A stretch of DNA of 64,000 bases from Panicum virgatum. Taxonomy: Eukaryota; Streptophyta; Magnoliopsida; Poales; Poaceae. Every line of letters begins with the position of its first letter. Positions within the stretch are counted from its first letter, which is position 1. The notes beneath the pieces were generated by a model. It was given only the letters and a program-made list of their open reading frames with translations, searched no databases and was not told the DNA's origin. The position numbers and the translations under genes were made by a program. The stretch is taken from NCBI RefSeq assembly GCF_016808335.1, contig NC_053147.1, forward strand, positions 66,896,960 through 66,960,959. Direction: 5' to 3'. Positions 1-12,600 of this stretch are shown here, piece after piece.

Positions 1-1630
1 GGCGGGTTTTGCGAAAGGCGTGTCCTGAGGAGGGTAGCGTAGTGACACGTGGAGCGTCGGGCAGGTGAGACCGCGCGCCGACGGGCCGCGCAGCGGCGTG
101 TCGTGCTCGGGGTCAGCTGATAGCCTGGCACGTGGGGCGGAGGCCTGGTTCTCTGACTGACATGTGGGTAGTATGAAGCGGGCTCCATGTGTCAGCTAGC
201 GTAGGGGTTGGAGCGCACGTGCGGGCGGCGTGGGGGCAAGCGTGACCGACGGGATCGGGGCTGTCGGGATCGGTGGACCGAGCAGCACCTGTACGTGGGC
301 CCTATGCGTCAGCGTCTTAATGGGTCGGTGACGGCGCGAGGGTCTCGTTGCTGGGCAGCACAGTGGCCAGCTACTCAGCTGCTCAGCATGCCTTCGTACT
401 GTCACGGTGCAGTACTCCGTTTTCGCAGCACCGACAATAGCAAATCTGGCAAAAATTTGAACCGTTGCTGTAAACAATAGTGAGAATTACCCGTGGTTAG
501 TTTTTTTTATAAAAGCAGGAGCTCTGCCGCTTAATTAAAATGAAAGAAATTATGTACAAATACTTAGTGGTTAGAGAGGTAGAAAAATGAGAATTCGTTG
601 CACACGTTAGTCTCGGTTTCCTTTTAATCCGGTACTAAAGTTGCCACGATAGTATTGGGTCCAAATTTGAAAGTTCACGGAGCCATTTCAGTATCGGACC
701 AAGAGCCTGACCGGTACTAATGCTAGTTTGTCTAGCTATGTTACTATTATAGAAAAGGATACGCCGTCACACTTATGGGGGAATAATTACCAACTTAGTA
801 ATTGGTATGCTTGCCTTCTACTACCTACAATGATCAAGGGATGTCAATTTGCATTTTTTGTACTCCAAGTTGGGATATTGGCACCATTATTTTAGCTTTT
901 GGTACTTGTCCTTGAACAACAAAACAGTTGAGCAAGCATATTGTTCGCCACTCAATATACTAATATGGACATTCAGAAAGAAGGACGAACATAATAGTAG
1001 ATTACAATCCAAAAGTCATAAATTTCATGAAAACTTGACAACATTGCACAACAAACAAATTCCTTTTTCAAAAAGAGTTTTGGGGGGTAAAAGGTACGAT
1101 CACCCCATATCCATCACTTGGAAAATCACAGCTGATGAAATTGCATTGTCTATCTCTTTCAATTTTTTTTTTTGCGGGGATTATATCTCTCGAACTTTCC
1201 TCAGTCGTTGAATGTACTAAACAAACAGTGAGTTTACCTACTAAGCATTTACTGTCATAAAATTGATAATTTTGCGCCATTTATCGAGCATATGAGGTGC
1301 CATGTCACGCATCCCCCAACTAACAAAATAAGGACCACAGGTGGAGATATATAGCTGATAACATCAATTCATGCCTTATTACAAATTCATTCATTGATAT
1401 TTCCCGTAAAGACTTTCTTCGCATAAATATTGTTGTGGGGGCGTGTGGATCCGGTGAATGACTACAATAAGAAAGTGAGAGCACCCGGTTTCAATATATA
1501 TTACGGTTCGATGGGAGATCTCGACCTAGGACTCAGAAATACTTTCTTCGCGCTTATGTTGCTTACATAACGAAGGATTTATTTTTCAAGTTGGGATGTT
1601 GGCACAACACTAGGAAAATGGTACCTGTAT
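1..1630. other. Intergenic, no gene recognised
   Basis: The first 480 bases are GC-rich and the rest is AT-rich. The only open frames are short, overlap on both strands and often rely on non-ATG starts. I see no convincing exon, RNA gene or complete transposon. Confidence 0.5.
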
Positions 1631-1631
1631 A

Positions 1632-1695
1632 TTAGGAAATGTATAAAACCTGACATATATAGCTTATTGTATGTCAGGTTCTATACATTTCCTAA
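1632..1695. repeat. Near-perfect hairpin
   Basis: Two arms of about 25 bases (1632-1657 and 1669-1695) are reverse complements with one mismatch around a short AT loop. It may be a tiny MITE remnant or a transcribed stem-loop. No flanking target duplication was found. Confidence 0.6.
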
Positions 1696-1699
1696 TAAG

Positions 1700-2690
1700 C
1701 TTATTGTAGTTGCTATGTATAGCTGATTGATTTGTACCAGGATAGTTTCTTGTAACACAAACCACATTGTATATGAAAGCTCACCCCCCTGATTGGGTGT
1801 GGTGTTTTTCCCATTCTACCTTTCTACACTGTACTCCAACACCAAAACAGTTGGACATGCACATTGCATGCCACTGCGCAATGGTTGGACTTTCACTAGG
1901 AGGTGGTACTATGCTAATCCAAAATTATTATGTTTCACTTAAATTCGCAGTAAATGATACTGTGGAATGAAATTCGCAGTACCAATATCACCGTATCCTT
2001 TACCGCGCCAATTTCATGAAATGGAGGGAGTATGGGTGTTGGGAGGACTGGAGCTTTGCTTAATTAGCTATAGCGAGCTTTAATTTCCATGTACGCGAGT
2101 GACTTTTATGAGAGCTTTAAAATCAGCACGGGATTAATTAAGCCATTTAAGCTGCTCTCTGAATTCAGTTTATGGAACAGTTTACCCTGCCGTGCAGCAG
2201 GTTGGGCCGTTCGTGGGTTGGTGCCTGGAATGCAAGCACCATCTTTCCGCCGCCGTCTGATGATCCGACTACTACTGCAGCCTGCAGGGCGATCGATCGA
2301 AGCGGGAATTGAAAGCGAGCGCCTGCTGATCACTGGCACTGACGACCGTCGCCACTGGCCCTGATGGCTGCTTCTGATCCTGCCGTGCCAGTGTTGGAAG
2401 AAGCACAGGATGGGAGCAGCAGTAAGCCAGTAATTACTGGCAACTGGACCCCCTCGTGCTGATCTTCTCCTCCCTCCGATCATAATTACATGAGATTTTT
2501 TTATTGTAATCCCCCTGTTAAAATTTATTTGAATTGGTTACAGTCAATAACTTGCAAAGTTTTCGTAAAGAAAGTAACTTTGCAAAGTTTGTTTCGCCAA
2601 CACAGAATTCCATCTATAAATTTAATTAACATTTTGCAAGTATCAACCAATAAGTACCTTTGAGTATAGGGTAATACAAGGAAGAAGTCC
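1700..2690. other. Intergenic, no gene recognised
   Basis: Overlapping short frames occur on both strands at 2089-2483, with no splice logic or recognisable domain. The rest is AT-rich spacer. Confidence 0.45.
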
Positions 2691-2692
2691 AA

Positions 2693-3262
2693 ATTACACT
2701 CTCGAACTATGGCAGAAGTCTGATTTTTAATCTTCAACTACAAAATCGGATAACATAAACCATCCAACTGTTGAAACCGGGCAAATTTGACCTTTATAGT
2801 GGTTTCCAAGGTGGTTTTATATTTTCTAAAAAAATAAAAAATTTAATTAGCTTAAAAAATCAAAACTAATTTATTTTGAATCAAAAAAATATGAAACTAG
2901 TACCAAATTTCTAAAAATAGAACCTATTTATTATTGCTCTATTTAAATCTCAGTTATTTAAAAAACAATAGACATAATTATAAGCAAATAAATATTATAA
3001 AAATAAAAAATGGATCGGAATAACTCAAAAGTATTGAAGTAATAGATAGGTTACATTTTTAGAAGAAAAAAATTATACCCATTTTGTACCTTTTCATTTA
3101 AAATGAATTACTATGAATTTTTTTAGTTTAAATTTGAATATTTTAATTCTCACAAAATTGAAACCCACTTTCAAAACCACCTAAAGTGCCAAATTTCCCC
3201 GGTTTCAACAGTTGGATGGTCTTTGTTATCTAATTTTGTAGTTAATGGTTGAAAATGGTGAC
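2693..3262. repeat. MITE-like element with about 100-bp inverted ends
   Basis: The left end (2693-2820) and right end (3160-3262) are imperfect inverted repeats sharing the phrase CATCCAACTGTTGAAACCGG. The interior is AT-rich and non-coding. The long imperfect TIRs suggest a Mutator-like non-autonomous element, but I could not fix a target duplication. An (ATGC)n microsatellite lies nearby at 3376-3397. Confidence 0.65.
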
Positions 3263-3577
3263 CATGTTATGCATAGTCCATACGATTAATTGCTAGCTCA
3301 TATCCCTGTTATGTTTCTGCTTGACCTTGATCTTTCCGGTGGTTAGGATGTCATGATGTGATAAAAAAAAGATGTCATGCATGCATGCATGCATGCCAAA
3401 GCAAGCTCCTGCCTGGGAAATGAGGGGACAGGGACACTGGAGCAGACGGTGAGGATACATATGTGTATCCACCTGGTTTGACTGGCACCGCCATGGGGGC
3501 ATGCTAAACTGCATTTGCATATGCTGGTTGCTGTTGTTCACAGGGTTTCAACTATTTGATTTCACAATCAAGCTTGG

Positions 3578-3820
3578 CTCAATTTCGTCCCTCAACTATC
3601 AAAAGAGTTAATTTAGTCCCTGACCTATAAAAATGAGTCTGTTTTCATCCTTATGCTGAGATGTGTTCATATTTCACTACGAGATGCAACCTAAAGTTGA
3701 CTCGTCGCTGATGAGGCAGTCTACCATGGTGTGCCAACTCAGCATAAGGATGAAAACGAACCTATTTGTATAGTTCAGGGACTAAATTGAATTTTTTAAT
3801 AGTTGAGGGACGAAATTGAG
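3578..3820. repeat. MITE with about 83-bp terminal inverted repeats
   Basis: The left arm begins CTCAATTTCGTCCCTCAACT and the right arm ends with its complement. The arms match with few differences for about 83 bases around an 80-base centre. It has no coding capacity. Weak similarity outside the arms suggests that the true termini lie slightly further out. Confidence 0.75.
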
Positions 3821-3829
3821 CTGAGGTCA

Positions 3830-4430
3830 ATAGTTTAGAGACGATTTTGACTATTTTTTAAAAGCAAGATTCTTTTAGTTGACTAATTCTTGCTCCTTCA
3901 TGCCTGCACTGACCTCATCTTGCTTGCGATCTGTGTTCATATTAGTTTCTGGCCAGGATCTGATCTCTTGCAGTACCCACTTGGATAACTGATTATCAAC
4001 TCTCCTCTCACTTTTCCAGACTAAGTGAAAACTGCAATGAAGTAATATGCGATGGCCTAAGTGAAAACTGTAGAAGCATTCTATCTTGTTTAATAGTTTC
4101 TACTAAGTTTTTATTTCCTCTAGGATTTTTGTGTTTTCTACTCAAAGCAGCATCCAACACCACTTCACTATCCCTAACGTGTTATCTCTGTAGACTATAG
4201 TATAAGATCTTGAGTTGAGAATGAACAGTTCTGCTTGGAAAATTGAAGAGACAATTGGTTGTGATCAATGAATATACTATTTTTTTATTTTGAGGGGATA
4301 AGTAAAGATAATAGGCACCTATGTCTCTTCAATATCAACGGTCCACGCTTAACTCCTTTTTCTTGGGAAACTGGGCCACTCTCTTAACATATGAATCGGT
4401 GAAGGCCCAACAAAGCATAGCAAAGAAAGA
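3830..4430. other. Intergenic, no gene recognised
   Basis: AT-rich spacer between two inverted-repeat elements, with no supported exon or RNA gene. Confidence 0.4.
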
Positions 4431-4436
4431 AAAAAG

Positions 4437-5403
4437 TTCTTTTTTTCTCCCCTCAACTTTGGGCCGAATCTGCTTTTACTCCCTGAAACCGTCCGTCCAG
4501 CCTCCTCAGACTCATGAAACCGTTCACATAACCTCCCTCAGCGGTTTGAGGCTGAGATGGCAACGGTTTTTCTCCTTTTCTTTTATTTTTATTTTGACTA
4601 GATCTTTGAAAAATCACAATAAATCACAAAACAATCATAAAATGGAATATCAAATTTTGTTGAACTTCACATAAGTAGATCTATGCAGTGAACATATTAT
4701 ATGGTATACTTTTGTACAAATATTTTGATGTAGCTTTAGATATATACTTTTCTGTAATTAATTTATAGCTACAGTCTCCATCGTCCAATTATGGTGGAAT
4801 TTTTATGGTTGAATAATAATTATATGATTGAGATGTATTAAAAATGAATGATTATTGGATCATGTATGGCTGAGTTATTGATTTATCTAGGTTTATCTAT
4901 AGATTCGTCTAGATTTATCTATAGATTTATTTAGGTTTATATAGATAAATTTATAGCTCAGTCAAACATGATTCAGAAATTAAGAAATTTTTATTATGCC
5001 TCAATTATATAATGATTATCCCACCATAAATATGTCACCATAATTGGACAACAGAAACTGTAGCTATAAATTAATTACATAAAAGCATATATCTAAAACT
5101 ACAACAAAGAATGTATACTAAAGTATATCATATAATATATTCACTGAGTAGATATACTCATGTGGAGTCCAACAAAATTGGATTTTGTATTTTATAATTT
5201 TTTTGTGATTTATTATGATTTTAAATAATTTAGTCAAAATAAACATAAAAGAAAAGAAGAAAAACCACTGCCACCTCAGCCTCAAACCGCTCAAGGAGGT
5301 TATATGAATAGTTTCATGAGTCTGAGGAGGTTGGACGGATGGTTTCGTTGTCTAAGGAGGAAAAACAGATTCAGCCTAGAGTTGAGGGAGGTAAAAAGGA
5401 CTT
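4437..5403. mobile_element. Foldback element, arms about 370 bp
   Basis: Sequence 4437-4800 is an imperfect reverse complement of about 5031-5403. The match runs from a pyrimidine-rich end (CTCCCCTCAACTTTGGGC versus GAGTTGAGGGAGG) through a shared CTCAGACTCATGAAAC block to an AATTATGGTGG inner border. The roughly 230-base centre is AT-rich and contains further inverted pieces. There is no transposase, so it is non-autonomous. Open frames within it are repeat sequence, not genes. Confidence 0.75.
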
Positions 5404-5793
5404 CTCCTAGCCAGGCCCCGTTAGCCATTTTTGGCCTGTTTGCTTACCTATATAGGAGCTGTGGCCTGGCCCGAGTAATGCAGCGACAGCCCCTTAGCCT
5501 GGCCAGGCGGGAACACGGGGAGGCCGCATACTAGCGGAGCTAGGCTCCTTCCGCTAGGCCATACAAGCGCTGGGTGGCTCCACGGATGCAAGCAGCCCAA
5601 TCCTTAGCTAGCCGTATATAAGCAGGCACTGACCCTAGAGTTACCTCCAGCTCTCTCTACTGTTCACTCCCTGGCCACCAGCGCCTCGCTCTTCTTTCTG
5701 TGGTGTGCTTGAGCTCTGCGCCTCCCCTCACTGGCACGCTGGCCGTGCTGGTAATACTGGAGTGTAGTCCGGCTTTGGACACATCCCCATCCC
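5404..5793 (+). other. Promoter-like region of the HARBI1-like gene
   Basis: Sequence composition rises in GC, a TATA box lies at 5615-5622, and a CT-rich stretch typical of a plant 5' leader follows from about 5645. The downstream leader is interrupted by a CCCGAA-rich element at 5794. I infer that this drove the disrupted transposase-derived gene starting at 6626. Confidence 0.35.
5615..5622 (+). promoter_or_regulatory. TATA box
   Basis: TATATAAG is followed about 30 bases downstream by a CT-rich leader. It is the only good TATA context upstream of the 6626 reading frame. Confidence 0.4.
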
Positions 5794-6260
5794 TAGCCCT
5801 GGGCGTTCGGGTAATGGAAAATTCGGGTATCTAAAAATGCTACCCGAAATTAACCCGAAAAAAGCAATACCCGAAATTTCGGGTCGGGTTCGGGTTTTCC
5901 CGAAATACCCGATCAATTGCCAAATCATCGTCTCTCCCATTAGGCAACAAGTAAAAAAGTGGGATGAAATACAAAAGTAAGATCAACATATCTCTATTAT
6001 TGCACAAATCAAACAAACAAGCAATCAATAAATATAACAATTAAATTTCTTATCGCGTTGTTGGGGTCAAGTGAGTGGATTAGACCATAATCTATTAGGT
6101 TTTAAAGGAGTTCGGGTAATTTGGGTACCGGGAGTCAAAACCCGAATTAAATTCGGGTTTCTCAAGTTCCTACACGAAAATAGTGATCGGGTAATTCGGG
6201 TTCGGGTTCGAGTAATTCGGGTTCGGAGTTCGGGTTCGGGAAATTGTGCCCACCCCTAGG
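5794..6260. mobile_element. Non-autonomous hAT-like element rich in CCCGAA/TTCGGG
   Basis: It begins TAGCCCTGGGCG and ends GTGCCCACCCCTAGG, similar inverted ends of hAT type. The 7-bp repeat CCATCCC flanks it directly at 5787-5793 and 6261-6267. Both subterminal regions carry many TTCGGG or CCCGAA units in opposite orientation, and the middle is AT-rich and non-coding. Confidence 0.65.
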
Positions 6261-6625
6261 CCATCCCCCTCTCCTTGCTATTTGTCAGTGACTCCATGTT
6301 TGCTTTTTGATCTGCAATTTTTCTTCCCTCGTACTGCTTAGATGTGGTGTGTAATGATAGATTTGCTTGTTTGCAAGTATTTACAGTCGTTCAAGGCTTT
6401 GGATTTATGTGTATTAATGTTCTGTTGCATATTGTTGTTTGCTTGGTTATATCAATTCTATACTTACCGTCACTTTGTCTAAGCTTTTTGTAATGGCCTG
6501 TGATGTGGAAATGCACAAGGAAGCGCATGAACTGATGTCGCAGCTGTGCTACACTTTTTTGTACAGATTACTTATTCAGTACTGTTAGCACCACTAATGT
6601 GGTTCCTACACTTCATGTTCTAGAG
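6261..6625 (+). other. Leader or intron of the HARBI1-like gene
   Basis: T-rich sequence between the hAT-like insertion and the ATG at 6626. It looks like 5' leader or intron and has no open frame of note. Confidence 0.3.
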
Positions 6626-7029
6626 ATGGATCCTGCTGATAGGCGTCACCAGATGATCCGTAGGGGTTATGCCCTTGTGGTGGTCTTATGTGTTTGGGCC
6701 ATGGTTAGGTTTAGGCGTCTCTACAACTCTGGCCCTGCCATTACATATGGTCCTCTCTCTGCTAGAGACGAGCAACAACAGAAGAACCTTAGCTTCATTT
6801 ACAACTCCACTGACACACATTGTGTCGAACTACTTAGAACAAGGAGGACCCTTTCTTTCAGCTTTGTGACCTATTCTGCAGTGGGGGCTTAATTAAGGAC
6901 ACCATCCATTGCAACATTGAGGAACAGGTCTCCATGTTCTTACATGTAGTAGGCCATAACCAAAGATTTACTTGTATGAAGCTAACCTCACATATAGAAG
7001 GTCCAGTGAAACCACTAGCAGGCAGTGGC

Positions 7030-10000
7030 TGTGGCAGCCCGCCCAAATTAATCCGGCTTAAGTGCGCTAATCATCACCAAAACGGCAACCAGAGTTAACA
7101 CGCACTTAAAACAGAGTAATCCAGCAGTGCTGTCGGGTAAAATCCCGATTAAACCACTTGAAACAGGATCGACAAAGCAGTTCAGAGAATACAACATTCC
7201 GCAAATTTTACTATATAAAGTATGAAACTGAATTATTATTACAAACCAAGTTTGAATTTATAAAAAGACAACAGAGTTTAAGTGCGGCGGAGAAATGAAC
7301 GATATTCTACCGACGAAACAAGACGTCATGATGAAGCCCGTACATGACGTCAACCACATCCTCAGATGTACCACCTGAAAAACAAAGCCACAAGCAAGGC
7401 TGAGTATACTAATACTCAGTAAGGCTTACCCGACTAAGGGTATACTTAGCCCTTTATCTAGACATGCAAGGCTTTTGGCTTGAGGGGTTTGGTTTGCCGA
7501 AAAACAGTAAGAGTAGATCCTTAATTGCAGGTCTTAGCTTGCAGGTTCTAGTTTGATTAACCATTCTAGGTGAGCATCTATCCAATAGCATACATGGTGA
7601 TAACAATTATCTTTTATCATCCAATCAACCATATTCATCATCATCATCTTTCACTTCTTACTCTATGTAGCAGAAGGGTTAAGCAGTCCCAAACCGTGAG
7701 AAGCGGACGATTCGAATCGAATTTGTTAATCTGGCCAGGCAGACCTAACACACACGTATGGGAACCAAGTCACCCACACGACTTTTCCCCTTTCTTTCCG
7801 GGTTGTGGATCAGGGTCACCCACCTCGACTACAAGAATCCACGCCACAGTACGTCGGGTCGTGAGCCTTCTTGCACCCGCATGTGGCCGCATGAGAACAA
7901 CGTTCAAAGAGGGTGAAAGTAAAGTCCACTCGCCGGGCCGATCAGGTACTTAATCTTACCGATTACCATATTTCTCGGCATGTGGTTAGTAAGTTCAAAA
8001 GCTTAACCACCACTACCACACACTGCGGACTTATCCATTTTCACTAAATAGACGGGGCATCACCAGTACCACAGCCCCGCCCGTGAGCCTTATAGTTGCA
8101 GTATGTAGTAGACATTCAACTCCTATAATTCTCGCGAGTGACAGAAAATCACTCGACTTCTACCGAACCATTAGCCTAGCCATCTAGCGACCTACACATA
8201 CTAGTGTTCAAGCATAGGTACCTAGGAATTATGCAGCTAAGGTTCCAAGCAACTCCTATAAACTTAAATGCGCAAGTAGATAAGAATAACAATAAGTTGC
8301 ATAAATTTAAAATAGATAGGACATGCTCCGGGGCTTGCCTGGGAATAACACTAGGTCAGTGTTAGTTAGAGAATAACTGCTCGGCGAGCATCTTCCTTCG
8401 GTCATGCACATCGGGATCCATCCATCCATCTTCTAGTTGTGTCCACCATTCACCGTCTTCTGGCTCGGCTCCAATGTCACATCCTTCACGTGGCTCATCT
8501 ATCGTACCTAAATGAAATGCAGCAATGCATATGTATGAATGCACAGTTTCGAGTTGCTCAACAATGTAGATGTTATTATTTTTCCTTCACGATAAAGTTG
8601 TAGTCCAACACAAAGTGAGTTTGGACGTGAAACTTCCTAATTAACATTTCCTAGGTAGTCATTTATAGAGTAGTAATTTAATACAATTTAGTTCGCAAGA
8701 GGAATGGGTGGTTTTCAAAATCTTGCTAAGTCATGCAACACTAGTATTCTAGCAATTATTGTTCAACCAAGGATACAACATAAACATAATTACATACATC
8801 CTCTGATAATGAAATGCTTACACAAGGTAGAAAACTTAATGAACGATCTACTGTAAGAATTGCAATTATTTTCATATTTAAAGAAATAGTACACGAGGTA
8901 TGAGAAATAGAACATGTTATAGCTGCATTAATATAATTTAAATTCTACAGACATTTATAGCAAGTTCCAGAGTCTCATATTTTACCAGCATGGTCAGATG
9001 CTCAAAGTTAACCCATGTAAAATTTATTAGATTTTTATATGTGCAGAAACTATTTTTTTTGACTTAGCACATTTACTAATGGCATAAATTACTTGAGTAG
9101 GTTCTACTGAGATAAAACATCTCAAAATTTTTATAAAGCATGCAGGGATCAAGTAAGAAGCACCGTAGAAGTAGCAACTCTTGAATCATAGTGGAACAAC
9201 TAGGAAAAATTAAATTTATGTACTCACAGCATAAAACAATATCTAATAAAACCTATAGCTAGAGGTGTCCACTGACCATGAAACTTGTACATAAGTCTAA
9301 CCTTCTATCATGAAACCCACTGACCAAAAATGGCCCTTAGATCATGCATGGAACTTGAGGTACAATTAAAGGTCCATTTAACTTGTAGTTTGAATAGAAC
9401 AAAAACTAGTGAGCAAAAGAAAAAGTGAATTTAAGGAAAGTTATAGATCTAGTCACAAGGAACTCAGAACAACTGGATTTGCATTTTTATGATTTTTCTA
9501 TGAATTGTTATCTATTTTCAAAGTTCACAGCATGAGTTCATGTATAATTTGCAAACTAGCCCCTAGAATCTTTTACTTCCTTGCATCCAAGCCCTTGGCC
9601 GGACTTCACTGAACAGAGGAGCGGCGGCGGCCATGTTTCTGGGGAGGAGGCTCGCCGGTGGCGAGGGGATTGTGGGGGAAAAGGTTGAGGAGACCGAGGT
9701 GGACCTCTGGGTGCTTGCGGTTGGGGCTGGGGTGGACGGAGGCGGGCTATCCACGAGCGCCGATGGCCGGCGGCGGCGCTGCGCGGCGGTGGCGGCGGTG
9801 CTCCGGCGGTGCTGGGCGGCGGTGGTCAAGCCGGTGAGCACAAGTGGGAGTATGGGAAGCTCGCTGGGGGGTCGAGTTGGGCGGAGGGAGGCCGGAGAGG
9901 GGACCTCCACGGCGAGGTCGATCTTCGGCGGCGGCAATGGTGGGCGGTGACGCTCCTGGGGCTCGCTCGCGGGGATGGCTCTGGGAGGCGGGGTTTGGAG

Positions 10001-11157
10001 GCTTCGGTGGGAGGTGAGGAAAGGGTCTGTGGCCTCGATTTGGGCTGAGGAGGGGTGGAGATGGTGGTTCCACGGCGAGGTAGGGGCGGCGGCGGCGGCC
10101 ATGGCGTGCGGCGGCGCTCGGGGTGCAGGGGCGAGCTCAATTCAGCTCGGAGATGTGAAGGGAGTGGAGAGGGAGGTCGGGAACGCGTGCTGCGCGAGCC
10201 AAAGGGGAAGGAGAGGAGCGAGGGCGCAGGTGAGATGGAGAAGGGGCGCACGGCACGACGCGTTGTCGCCGTTGCGCTTCGAGCGGCCGTTCTCGGCGTG
10301 CGCGCAGGGAAACGGCGCCGCGTGGCGAGGTCGAGAAGCGTCGGGGAGGAACCGGGGATGGGGAGCTGGGTTTGGCCAGGGAGCTCAGCGCGTGGCCGGC
10401 GGCCAGAGACGGGCGCCGTTCCCGACGTTCGCCGGCGTGCGAATGCCGTGAGGAAGAGAGAGTGATAGAGTTGAGGGCAGTTTTGTAATTAAAACGAAGT
10501 TCCAAAACTTCATTTTGTAAACTCAATTTTTCTCCACTATCATGGCCGCAAATGAAAAACTTTTGAATACCAAACTTGCTTAAAATTTTGAGATCTACAA
10601 CTTTTGTTTTAGTCACTTTTTCATTTGAAGCCTACTTTAAAAGTTAATTTTAAACTCTTGCAAATTCGAAATATAGCCCTTTTCAAAATTCAAAATTTTC
10701 TCAAGTTTTTGCGGGGCAACTTGAAAAATCATGAACATGAAAGTTGTTCATCTTTCGAAAAATACAACATTGGTTTTGGACAAAAAATTTTGTTTGAGCT
10801 ATAATTAAGAAATTATTTTCAAAGTAGATGGGTTTGAAATTTGAAAGATAGTTTAAATCTTTAAAAACCATGATTCAAAAGACTTGTCATTTCATGTGTA
10901 AAATTTCATTTTCTCACTTTAACTTCAACTAGACTTTGGTTTACCATGACATTAGTGACATGCCAATTCAATTTCATATGTATACCTTTATTAGTTTGTG
11001 AGTTATTGATTGCCAAAGTGCATATACAATGGCACATACATACACATACACATGCATACACACATAAATGTATTCGATTCCATTTTTCTTGGTTGATTAT
11101 GCATGAAACCATATTTAATATTTCTTGCTTAGTATTTTAAAACTGTGGGATGTCACA
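7030..11157 (-). mobile_element. Solo LTR, Tekay/Del-type Ty3/gypsy (4.1 kb)
   Basis: On the minus strand it starts TGTGACATCCCACAG and ends GGCTGCCACA, with TG...CA termini. It shares long blocks with the LTR at 37266-40544, for example the AACACTA(G/A)GTCAGTGTTAG segment near 8350 and 38720 and the CTGAGTATACTAATACTCAG segment near 7400 and 37670. The 9560-10470 stretch is a GC-rich leader-like region full of spurious frames. No gag, pol or second LTR is present. The flanking pentamers GTGGC and ACGGC match only partly. Length and termini fit chromovirus LTRs; the lineage is inferred. Confidence 0.7.
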
Positions 11158-11404
11158 ACGGCGAAGGCAGCGGTGGGTAATGGAGGGGGGGGGGGGGCAA
11201 ACCCCCCTACTGCCACCGGAGCCATGGAGTCCCCCCGGAGCCCCTCCATGGATTTTGGATGCTAGAACAAGGTGTAGGGGAGGCTGGAGGTGGAAGATGA
11301 CCCTGTTTAGGCTGCTCCTCACAAGTTGGGCTGGTAAATTGGTAATAGAGTATGGCGGCCCACTAAAAGAAACTTCCAGCCACTCAAGCCCAAGACCCAA
11401 CCCA

Positions 11405-12600
11405 TCAACCGCACAATAGCAGAGCAAACCCTATCCTGCTCTGCTATTGCATTGAAAGAAGCTTTGGTCCGTATGCTTTCAGCATGTTGAGAGCTGCACA
11501 ACTATTGCATTGAAAGAAGCTTTGATCCTTATGCTTTCAAGTCATAATTTGTCAATCTCTATGCTTCGTGGGCAAGGGTATGATGGAACTTCTAATATGA
11601 GAGGTGAATTTAATGGGGTGCAGAAATTGATTCGTGATGAGAATCCTTATGCTTTCTATGTCCATTGTTTTGCCCAGCAATTGCAACTAGTGGTTGTTAC
11701 TGTTTCAACATCTAGTGCAGATATTGCAGATTTCGTTAACTATGTTCCTTTAATAGTCAACAGTGTGGGTGCATCTTGTATGAGAAAGGATGCTCTGCTT
11801 GCAAAGCATCATGATGTGTTGCTACAAAAGATTGAGAATGGTGAGATTATGACCGGAAGAGGATTAAACCAAGAAAGTAGCCTAGCTAGACCTGGAGATA
11901 CTAGATGGGGTTCACATCTTAAAACTTTGCTTCTGTGAGAAGAATGAGATCGAAGTGCCAGATATGGATAAGGAAATAAATGTTAGAGTGACATCCAGAC
12001 ATAGAAAGCAAAAGGTAACAAACATGCATTACTATCATGTTGAGATTTTTCTTGTCGCCATTGATGCCATTTTGACTGAGCTGAATCATCGGTTTAGTGA
12101 AACTAGTTCAGAGTTATTAGTATATATGGCTTGTTTTAACCCAAGGAAGTCCTTACCAAATTTCGATGTGGATAAACTTGTGAGACTTGCTGAAATCTAT
12201 ACTGAGGATTTTGATATTGGTGACCTTGCTGTTTTGCCAACTAAACTTAAATCCTTCATCAACCGTGCTAGAAGAACTCCAGATTTTATTGGATGTACTG
12301 AACTTGAAAAAATTGCTGAAATTATGGTCAAGACTAATATGAACACATCTTATCGATTGGTTTATCATCTCATTGAGCTAACCTTGATACTACCGGTGGC
12401 AACAGCTTCAGTTGAGAGGATATTTTCAGCCATGTCCATTATAAAGACATTTGCGTAGTAAAATGGGTGATGAATGGCTCAGTGACTTGATGATTTGCTA
12501 TAATGAGAAGGAGATATTTAGAAAGATTGGTGATGAAAAGATCAAAAAGAGGTTTGAAGAGATGAAAAATCGTCGTATGTTGTTGACTAAAAAATTAATG
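11405..12600 (+). pseudogene. hAT transposase (TTF/DUF4371 type), decayed
   Basis: The frame at 11510-11938 contains words typical of plant hAT transposases of the zinc-finger TTF/DUF4371 class: GQGYDGTSNMRGEFNG, NPYAFYVHCFAQQLQL and GDTRWGSH. A second frame at 11955-12458 ends in the hAT dimerisation core (LPVATASVERIFSAM). After a frameshift near 12455 the C-terminal tail continues to about 12600 (KMGDEWLSDLM). The N-terminal zinc finger and much of the centre are missing. A 70-base segment around 11450 is tandemly duplicated (TTGCATTGAAAGAAGCTTTG twice). No intact reading frame remains, so the element is not autonomous. Confidence 0.8.

Noticed and set aside
5820..6250. Interstitial telomere repeat
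   Set aside because: The hexamer is CCCGAA or TTCGGG in both orientations, not the plant telomere TTTAGGG.
9563..10616. Long overlapping Pro/Arg/Ala-rich frames on both strands
   Set aside because: They lie in the GC-rich leader-like part of a solo LTR. All frames are open through base bias, and no domain or splice logic is present.
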